Source of the DNA: Clostridia bacterium
Lineage (GTDB): Bacteria > Bacillota > Clostridia > Christensenellales > Aristaeellaceae
Direction of reading: 5' to 3'
NCBI GenBank assembly: GCA_017552535.1
Contig: JAFZPV010000042.1
Span: 1-38,176 of the forward strand
DNA: 38,176 nucleotides
Made by a program: the position numbers and the translations under genes. A model generated the notes under the pieces. That model did not search any database. It saw only the letters and a list, made by a program, of their open reading frames with translations, and had not been told where the DNA came from. How positions within the stretch are numbered: the stretch's first letter is position 1; each line of letters begins with the position of its first letter. Shown here one piece after another: positions 32,664 through 38,176 of this stretch.

Positions 32664-33626
32664 TCATCTTTCCTCGCGGAAGTACGAAAGACCCAGCGAG
32701 GCGGGCGGCTGGTTTTCGCGCTTGTTGCGTATGGAGGAGATGATCAGAACCACGATGGTGAACAGGTACGGCAGCATTTTGAGTATGGGTTTGGCAGCCA
32801 CGGTCACGGTGATCCACGGTATGTTGGCGATATGGGAGGAACAGGAAAACAGCACGCCGAAGATGAACGAGCCGGGGATCGTCATGTGGGGCTTCCACAG
32901 CACGAAGATGACCAGCGCGATGGACAGCCAGCCGTACGCCTCGATGCTCAGGTACGCCTCCTGGGAGGCCATGTAGTCTATGATGTAGTACAGTCCGCCC
33001 AGGCCCGCGATGCCGCTGCCGATGCAGGTAGCCAGGTATTTGTAGCGGGTCACGTTGATGCCCGCGGCGTCCGCGGTGCCGGGGTTTTCGCCTACGGCCC
33101 TCAGGTTCAGGCCCGTGCGCGTGCGGTACAGCACGTAGGAGCTCAGGCAAGCCACGATCACCGCAAGGAAGAACATCACGCCCAGCACCTGCAGCGAATC
33201 CGAGCGCCCCGCGAAGGGAAAGCGGAAGTACTGCTTGGGGGTCACCAGGTAGCGCTTTACGCTGATGCGGGTCTTGTCGCTCATCAGCACCTTCATCAGG
33301 CCCACGCCGAAGGTGGTGAGGGCCAGGCCCGTCACGTTCTGGTTGGCGCGCAGGGTAACGGTGAGAAAGCTGTATATCAGGCCCATCAGCGCACCGGTGA
33401 GAAAAGACGCCAGTATGCCCAGGATCACGATCAGGAACGGGGGCAGCGCGCTTTCACCGATCAGGTTCAGCATCAGGCAGCCGCCCGCGCCGCCCATGCA
33501 CATCACGCCGGGAATGCCAAGGTTCAGGTGACCGGCCTTCTCGGTGAGGATCTCGCCCGTGGAGCCGTACATGAACGTGGCTCCAAAGCCCAGCGAATCC
33601 AGCAGAAAATCGACCCACGGGTTCAT
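32664..33626 (-). CDS. ABC transporter permease, nucleoside (BMP-type) system, second subunit
   Basis: A 320-residue membrane protein of the BPD_transp_2 family, similar to the NupQ-type subunit. The early segment GSTGEILTEKAGHLNLGIPG (about 21-40) and the loop NPGTADAAGINVTRYKY (about 185-200), which docks on the ATPase, are typical. About eight to nine membrane helices. The start at 33626 overlaps the first permease stop as ATGA. Works with the two partner genes upstream and the BMP receptor to import nucleosides. Confidence 0.92.
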   Translation of the reverse strand: MNPWVDFLLDSLGFGATFMYGSTGEILTEKAGHLNLGIPGVMCMGGAGGCLMLNLIGESALPPFLIVILGILASFLTGALMGLIYSFLTVTLRANQNVTGLALTTFGVGLMKVLMSDKTRISVKRYLVTPKQYFRFPFAGRSDSLQVLGVMFFLAVIVACLSSYVLYRTRTGLNLRAVGENPGTADAAGINVTRYKYLATCIGSGIAGLGGLYYIIDYMASQEAYLSIEAYGWLSIALVIFVLWKPHMTIPGSFIFGVLFSCSSHIANIPWITVTVAAKPILKMLPYLFTIVVLIISSIRNKRENQPPASLGLSYFREER

Positions 33627-34780
33627 CGTACCGCCTCCTTGGGCTCCCTTTTGCGGAAGTTGAGCTTGTAATTGATGAAGAATTCACTGCCGATGATAAA
33701 GAACAGAACGATGCCGATGATCACGTTGGGCAGCGCGCCGGAGATCTCAAAGCTTGTGGAGATCTGGTCCGCGCCCTGGTTTAAGAATATGATCACGCCG
33801 GCAGTGAGGATCATCATCAGCGGATCGAATTTGGCCAGCCACGCCACCATGATGGCCGTAAAGCCCTGGCCTCCCACCGAGTCCGTGGTCACGGAGCGGT
33901 CGAGCCCGGCGCCGATCAGGTATCCCGCCAGGCCGCAGAGCAGCCCGCTTACGATCATGGTTCGGATGATGACCTTCTTTACGCTGATGCCCACGTACCT
34001 GGCAGTGCGCACGCTCTCGCCCACCACGCTGATCTCGTAGCCGTGTTTGGTATAGTTGAGGTATATATAGATCAGCGCCGTCGCCGCCAGCACGATCAGG
34101 ATGATCACCAGATAATCGCTGTAGGCGGGCTTGCTCAGGCCCGTAAACACCGTGGGGAATTTGCCGCTGGAAAGTTTGCCCAGGGAAGAGGAACCGCTGG
34201 GCACCCATTTGATCAGGCAGTAGGACACCAGGAACGTGGCCACATAGTTCATCATCAGCGTGAACAGCGTTTCGTTGGTGTTCCACACGGCCTTGAACAG
34301 CGCGGGGATCAGGCCCCACACCGCGCCCGCCAGCAGCGCCGCCGCCAGCATCAGTACCAAAAGCGACCATTCCGGCCAGCGCACCGCGGGATTGTATTTT
34401 CCGCCCAGGTAGAAGTTGACAGCGATGGCCGCCAGTACGCCCATCAGGGTCTGGCCTTCGGCACCGATGTTCCAGAACCGCATGCGGAAGGCGGGCGTCA
34501 GCGCCAGCGCGATGCACAAAAGCACCGCAATATTTTTCAGGAAACTCCACAGCTTGCGCTCGGTGGAAAACGAACCCTTGATAAAGCAGTTGTAGAACTC
34601 CCAGATGCGGCCGGGTTCCTTCTGCAGCTTGCCCACCAGCAGGAACGCCACCAGGCCGCACACCAGCATGCCCAGCACGAAGGCGGCGACGCGTATCAGC
34701 ATGGACGCCGCAAAGCCGGGCGTTTCGCGCTTGGTGAGGTGGACGAGGGGTTCTTTGAGCCGCGTATGCCTGGGCTGCAT
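33623..34780 (-). CDS. ABC transporter permease, nucleoside (BMP-type) system, first subunit
   Basis: A 385-residue membrane protein of the NupP-type BPD_transp_2 family. Signatures are FRMRFWNIGAEGQTLMG (about 103-119), NETLFTLMMNYVA, and the ATPase-docking loop GESVRTARYVGISVKK. About nine to ten helices, the first at about 29-50. The start at 34780 shares one base with the ATPase stop (TGATG). Second of three tightly coupled genes. Confidence 0.92.
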   Translation of the reverse strand: MQPRHTRLKEPLVHLTKRETPGFAASMLIRVAAFVLGMLVCGLVAFLLVGKLQKEPGRIWEFYNCFIKGSFSTERKLWSFLKNIAVLLCIALALTPAFRMRFWNIGAEGQTLMGVLAAIAVNFYLGGKYNPAVRWPEWSLLVLMLAAALLAGAVWGLIPALFKAVWNTNETLFTLMMNYVATFLVSYCLIKWVPSGSSSLGKLSSGKFPTVFTGLSKPAYSDYLVIILIVLAATALIYIYLNYTKHGYEISVVGESVRTARYVGISVKKVIIRTMIVSGLLCGLAGYLIGAGLDRSVTTDSVGGQGFTAIMVAWLAKFDPLMMILTAGVIIFLNQGADQISTSFEISGALPNVIIGIVLFFIIGSEFFINYKLNFRKREPKEAVR

Positions 34781-36477
34781 CAGTCATTCTCTCCTTCCGT
34801 ATGGGTCTTGGTCATAAGATAGCCGAGCTCTTCTTTCTGTACGGTCCTGCCGTCCACCGTGCCGGTGACCGCGCCGGAGTTCATCACCAGTATGCGGTCG
34901 CACAGCGCCATGAGCACATCCAGATCCTCGCCCACGAAGATCACCGCCGTGCCTTTTTCCTTCTGGGTGTTGAGCAGATTGTATATCGTATAGGAGGAAT
35001 TGATGTCCAGTCCCCGCACCGGGTAAGCGGCCATGAGCACCTTCGGGGAGGAAGATATCTCGCGCCCCACCAGCACCTTCTGCACGTTGCCGCCGGAGAG
35101 CCGCCTCACGGGCGTGCGCACGGAGGGCGTTACCACGTCCAAATCGCGCACGATGTCCTCGCCGAGTTTCTTGGGCTTGCTTCGCTCCAGAAAGATGCCC
35201 TGGCCCTTGCGGTAGGAGCGCAGCATCATGTTGTCGCTGATGCCCATACTGCCCACCAGGCCCATGCCCAGCCTGTCTTCGGGCACGAAGGAGAGCTTTA
35301 CGCCCAGATCCCTGATCTCCAGGGGCGTTTTGTCCCTGAGGCTCATGACCTCGTCGTCGTTGAACAGTATCTTCTCGTCCTGAACCAGCTGCCTTACCTG
35401 TTTGTCGCTCAGGCCGCCGAGCTTCACCGCGTTTCCGTCCGGATCGTGGAACAGCCCCTGGGCCGCCATATGGCGGATCTGCCCCAGCTGCTTGTGGAAG
35501 AAGGTCACGGGCCTGTTCTTTTTGGGATTGGTGAATATGATCTCGCCCGATTGGGGCTTTTGCAGGCCGGCGATGCACTCAAGCAGCTCCTTCTGGCCGC
35601 TGCCGGCGATGCCCGCGATGCCCAGGATCTCGCCGCCCCGGGCAGTAAAGGACACGTTTTTCAGGATGCGCACGCCTTCCGCGTCGCTCAGGTTCAGCCC
35701 TTTGACCTCTATGCGGGGCCTGGGATCCACGGGCTCGGAGCGCGCGATGTTCAGGTTCACCTTGCGGCCCACCATCATATCGGTCAGCGCGCCTTCGCTG
35801 GTCTCGGAGGTATTCACGATGTCGATCAGCCTGCCCTTGCGCATGACCGCCACACGGTCGGAGACCTCCATGACCTCGTTTAATTTGTGCGTGATGATGA
35901 TCACGCTCTTTCCGTCCGCCACCATGCGCCTAAGGATCTCGAAAAGCCGCCTGATCTCCTGCAGGGTAAGCACGGCGGTGGGCTCGTCCAGGATCAGGAT
36001 GTCCGCGCCGCGGTACAGCACCTTGATGATCTCTACGGTCTGCTTTTCGCTTACGGACATATCGTATATCTTCTTTTTTGGGTCTATGTGAAAGCCGTAG
36101 CGGCGGGCGATCTCCTCCACTTTGGCGTTTACTTTCTTTATGTCATTGCCGCCTTTGCCCTTCAGGCCCAAAGCCACGTTTTCGGCAGCGGTAAAGATGT
36201 CTACCAGCTTGAAGTGCTGGTGGATCATGCCGATCTTATGGTCGAAGGCGTCCTTGGGGGAGCGTATCACCACCTCGGTGCCGTCTATGCTGATGCTGCC
36301 GGCGTCGGGAAAGTATATGCCCGCCACCATGTTCATCAGCGTCGTCTTGCCGCAGCCGTTTTCGCCCAGTATGGCAAGCACTTCGCCCTTGTATACGTCA
36401 AGGCTCACGTCGTCGTTGGCCAGTACGTCGCGCCCGAAGCGCTTGGTGATGTGTTTCAGCTGTAAAGCAGGCTGCAT
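34780..36477 (-). CDS. ABC transporter ATPase with two nucleotide-binding domains, nucleoside (BMP-type) system
   Basis: A 565-residue NupO/RbsA-type ATPase that drives nucleoside uptake. Domain 1 has GENGCGKT (Walker A), MSVSEKQ (signature) and ILILDEPTAVLT. Domain 2 has the degenerate GIAGSGQK, as usual in this family, with LSGGNVQK and GEDLD. The family is usually near 510 residues; here about 55-60 extra residues are inserted in domain 2, between SGEIIFTNPKK and the VPEDR motif (about 328-395). The start at 36477 has GGAGG. It has its own promoter just upstream, separate from the receptor gene. Confidence 0.93.
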   Translation of the reverse strand: MQPALQLKHITKRFGRDVLANDDVSLDVYKGEVLAILGENGCGKTTLMNMVAGIYFPDAGSISIDGTEVVIRSPKDAFDHKIGMIHQHFKLVDIFTAAENVALGLKGKGGNDIKKVNAKVEEIARRYGFHIDPKKKIYDMSVSEKQTVEIIKVLYRGADILILDEPTAVLTLQEIRRLFEILRRMVADGKSVIIITHKLNEVMEVSDRVAVMRKGRLIDIVNTSETSEGALTDMMVGRKVNLNIARSEPVDPRPRIEVKGLNLSDAEGVRILKNVSFTARGGEILGIAGIAGSGQKELLECIAGLQKPQSGEIIFTNPKKNRPVTFFHKQLGQIRHMAAQGLFHDPDGNAVKLGGLSDKQVRQLVQDEKILFNDDEVMSLRDKTPLEIRDLGVKLSFVPEDRLGMGLVGSMGISDNMMLRSYRKGQGIFLERSKPKKLGEDIVRDLDVVTPSVRTPVRRLSGGNVQKVLVGREISSSPKVLMAAYPVRGLDINSSYTIYNLLNTQKEKGTAVIFVGEDLDVLMALCDRILVMNSGAVTGTVDGRTVQKEELGYLMTKTHTEGEND

Positions 36478-36507
36478 GGTTCCCTCCGATTTGGTCTTTG
36501 TGATGGT

Positions 36508-36537
36508 ATAATATCGGAACAGGTCCTATATCGTCAA
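36508..36537 (-). promoter_or_regulatory. Internal promoter before the transporter ATPase
   Basis: Minus strand: TTGACG (36532-36537), 18-base spacer, TATTAT (36508-36513). It could express the ATPase and permeases apart from the receptor. Confidence 0.6.
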
Positions 36538-36570
36538 TGAGGAGTGAGGCACGAAGCCCCGCTCCCCATT
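36536..36570 (-). promoter_or_regulatory. Long hairpin between the BMP receptor and the ATPase genes
   Basis: A 15-bp stem with two G-U pairs and one mismatch (36536-36550 with 36556-36570), with TTCG in the loop on the minus strand. It begins 27 bases after the receptor stop and touches the -35 of the next promoter. It has no U-tract. Such hairpins often protect the 3' end of a highly expressed receptor mRNA; that role is inference. Confidence 0.55.
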
Positions 36571-36597
36571 GATCACGGTATGTGTATCGTTTTTGGT

Positions 36598-37788
36598 TTA
36601 GAACGCCATGTTCAGCAGCTCGATGCCGTCGATGTTCACATCGAAGTAAGGAGCGGAACGGTATTCGCTCTCGTGGAAGTAGCCGTCGGAAACCACTTCG
36701 GTGTCAGCGGTGTAGGCGGGATCGGTGTCCACGTCGGCCAGATAGCTGGTGAGGGCTTCGCCGTTCACGGTGATGAAGCCTTCGGTGGCGGTGTCGAACA
36801 CGTTCAGGGTGCCCGCTTCGAACGCGGCCTTGAGCTCGGCGATCTTCTCCACAGTGCCCTCGGCGGCCACGGCGGTGTTGATGTCGGTCAGCACGACGGA
36901 GCCGGTGGCAATGGTGCCGGTCCAGTCGGTGTCAACGGCTTCGCCAGCGGCGACCTTGTTGCAGACGTAGATCAGGTAGGGAGCCCAGTCGATTCGGGAA
37001 GAAACGATGAAGGTGTTGGGGCAGCTCTCGATGGTGGAGCCGTTGTAGCTGATGTTGGGGATACCGGCGTTCTCGCAGGCAGTGGGAGCGCCCATGGAGT
37101 CGGCGTGCTGGCTGATCAGGTCGCAGCCGGCGGCGATCAGCGCCTCGGCGGCGGACTTCTCTTCCATCTCGTCGTACCAGGAACCGGTGAACTGCACCTT
37201 CATGGTCACATCGGGGCAAACGCTCTTGGCGCCCAGATAGAAGGAGGTGTAACCGGAGATAACCTCAGCGTAGGTGAAGGCGCCAACGTAGCCCATCAGG
37301 GGCTTTTCGCCCTTCAGCTTGCCGGCGGCGATGATCTCGTTGAGCTTCATTCCGGCAGCGACACCGGCGAGATAACGGCCTTCGTAGATGGCGGCAAAGG
37401 CGTTGTGGAAGTTGGCGAGGCCTTCGGTGTGGGCCATGGTGCCGGTGGCGTGGCAGAACTCCACGTTCTCGTACTCCTTGGCGGCTTCGATCATGTAGGT
37501 CTCATGGCCGAAAGAATCGGCGAACACGATGGTGCAGCCTTCTTCAGCCAGCTCGCAGGCGGCCTCGTAGCAGGCGTTGGACTCGGGGATATTCTTCTTT
37601 ACGATGACCTCGATGCCCAGGGTGTCGCGCACTTCGTAAACGGCATTGAGGAAGTTCAGGTCGTAGGTGGAATCTTCGTCGTGCAGCAGGATGACGCCCA
37701 GCTTCACGGTGTTGCCTTCGGCGACGGTGAAACCGAAGCACACGGCGCACAGCACAACGGCCAGGACCAGACTAAACAGCTTCTTCAT
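36598..37788 (-). CDS. BMP family nucleoside-binding protein of ABC transporter
   Basis: Extracellular receptor that binds the nucleoside and delivers it to the permeases. The 396 residues start with a hydrophobic signal (about 4-22, ending near FTVAEG). The mature part has the BMP pattern: ADSFGHETYMIEAAKEYENVEF, GYVGAFTYAEVISGYTSFYLGA, and WYDEMEEKSAAEALIAAGCD. A clear lipobox is not seen, which is unusual for a Gram-positive receptor. ATG at 37788 was chosen, ten bases from GGAGG; the TTG nine bases earlier is too close. Downstream are the ATPase and two permeases, so nucleoside uptake is the best assignment. Confidence 0.93.
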   Translation of the reverse strand: MKKLFSLVLAVVLCAVCFGFTVAEGNTVKLGVILLHDEDSTYDLNFLNAVYEVRDTLGIEVIVKKNIPESNACYEAACELAEEGCTIVFADSFGHETYMIEAAKEYENVEFCHATGTMAHTEGLANFHNAFAAIYEGRYLAGVAAGMKLNEIIAAGKLKGEKPLMGYVGAFTYAEVISGYTSFYLGAKSVCPDVTMKVQFTGSWYDEMEEKSAAEALIAAGCDLISQHADSMGAPTACENAGIPNISYNGSTIESCPNTFIVSSRIDWAPYLIYVCNKVAAGEAVDTDWTGTIATGSVVLTDINTAVAAEGTVEKIAELKAAFEAGTLNVFDTATEGFITVNGEALTSYLADVDTDPAYTADTEVVSDGYFHESEYRSAPYFDVNIDGIELLNMAF

Positions 37789-37832
37789 AGATCGCAATCC
37801 TCCGTTCGATTTATTCCTGTCGGAATGACATT

Positions 37833-37838
37833 ATTATA
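37833..37838 (-). promoter_or_regulatory. -10 box of the BMP receptor gene
   Basis: Minus strand TATAAT, 44 bases before the start. At the proper distance for a -35 there is only TTTTTT; TTGACA occurs further away, with a 23-base gap. The leader is too short for a purine riboswitch. Confidence 0.55.
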
Positions 37839-38006
37839 TCCCGCACGCGCGGCGCAAAAAATGTCAAAACGGGAAAGAAGCCGTTAATTTCCGAACATTT
37901 TTTGGGAGGACGGCTTTTATTATTCGGATTTTAAAAACCCAGGCCGCAAAACCCGAGCGATCGGGGGCAAAAAACAAGGGTCTGTTGCGTAAGGCGGGAG
38001 TATTCA

Positions 38007-38176
38007 CTGGGTGGTTTTGAAAGGTTGTCCCTCCAATTTCAATCCGCAGGGCCAGCTTTGCCGGCCCGAGGAGCGATTTTTGCGTCGGGAGCGAAGCAAA
38101 GCGGAGACGACCAGAGCAAAGAATCGTTTCCTTGCAGTTTTTTCGCCCGGAAATTTCCGCAGAAATTTCAGAAAAA
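38007..38176 (+). repeat. Mosaic palindromic element, copy 3 (cut by the window edge)
   Basis: Same orientation as copy 2. It shares the core (CAATCCGCAGGGCC...CCGAGGAGCG) with an 8-bp stem carrying the same A-C mismatch as copy 2 (38049-38056 with 38060-38067), the later segment AGCAAAGAATCG, and a final 8-bp stem with loop CGCA (38150-38157 with 38162-38169) before CAGAAAAA-like sequence. It lacks the three-hairpin block of copy 2. The 37839-38006 stretch before it holds no ORF I can support, only a long-loop inverted repeat AAGCCGT/ACGGCTT (about 37880-37917). Confidence 0.8.

Noticed and set aside
37789-37860. Purine riboswitch before the nucleoside receptor
   Set aside because: The leader after the predicted start is under 45 bases and lacks the three-stem purine aptamer pattern.
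36544-37887. 447-codon open frame on the plus strand opposite the BMP receptor
   Set aside because: Antisense shadow with a low-complexity G/V/D/H composition; no ribosome site or domain.

Overview
The window looks like chromosomal DNA of a GC-rich, Gram-positive-type anaerobe of the Bacillota (Clostridia-like). The evidence is strong AGGAGG-type ribosome sites before almost every gene, TTGACA-N17-TATAAT promoters, many four-base ATGA stop/start overlaps, a tig-clpP-clpX operon, the PadR/DUF1700/DUF4097 module, GluRS-type gltX, and a BMP-family nucleoside ABC transporter. No rRNA, tRNA, CRISPR, transposase, integrase or phage gene was seen. The taxon cannot be fixed more closely by eye.

Layout. 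1-2690 (minus): tig, clpP and the start of clpX, a protein quality-control operon with an extended -10 promoter. 2943-11949 (minus): a long apparent operon read from a promoter at 11941: ROK sugar kinase, secreted Ig-like/metallo-beta-lactamase protein, TerB-like helical protein, gltX, alkaline-phosphatase-superfamily hydrolase, a catalytically dead P-type-ATPase-like membrane protein, and an L-fucose mutarotase. 12119-16513 (plus): ABC-2 exporter pair behind a promoter carrying a palindromic operator, GNAT acetyltransferase, VanX-like dipeptidase, SpoU rRNA methyltransferase. 16516-17452 (plus): nagB alone with its own promoter, leader hairpin and terminator. 17478-19408 (minus): PadR, DUF1700, DUF4097, apparently self-regulated. 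19474-27835 (plus): GH20 hexosaminidase, then a run of envelope and regulatory genes (two phosphodiester-glycosidase-family membrane proteins, a membrane-anchored unknown, a NYN-LOTUS RNA-type protein, a tiny membrane protein, a histidine phosphatase, and a lipoprotein with a 13-bp tandem repeat in its reading frame). 28291-32480 (minus): HAD hydrolase, zinc-ribbon/peptidoglycan-binding membrane protein, small membrane protein, and a degenerate NodB-like protein. 32604-37838 (minus): BMP lipoprotein-like receptor, double ATPase and two permeases of a nucleoside importer.

How it fits together. GH20 hexosaminidase, NagB and the ROK kinase suit use of amino sugars from glycans or cell wall; FucU suits fucose use; VanX-like dipeptidase suits D-Ala-D-Ala recycling. 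Several membrane genes touch peptidoglycan or surface polymers.

Most notable: (1) three copies of a mosaic intergenic element built from tight palindromes, with compensatory changes that keep the stems; (2) an intact 618-residue P-type ATPase homologue lacking its key catalytic motifs; (3) a predicted phase-variable lipoprotein, where loss of one 13-bp unit gives an immediate stop; (4) a NodB-fold protein lacking its catalytic residues.
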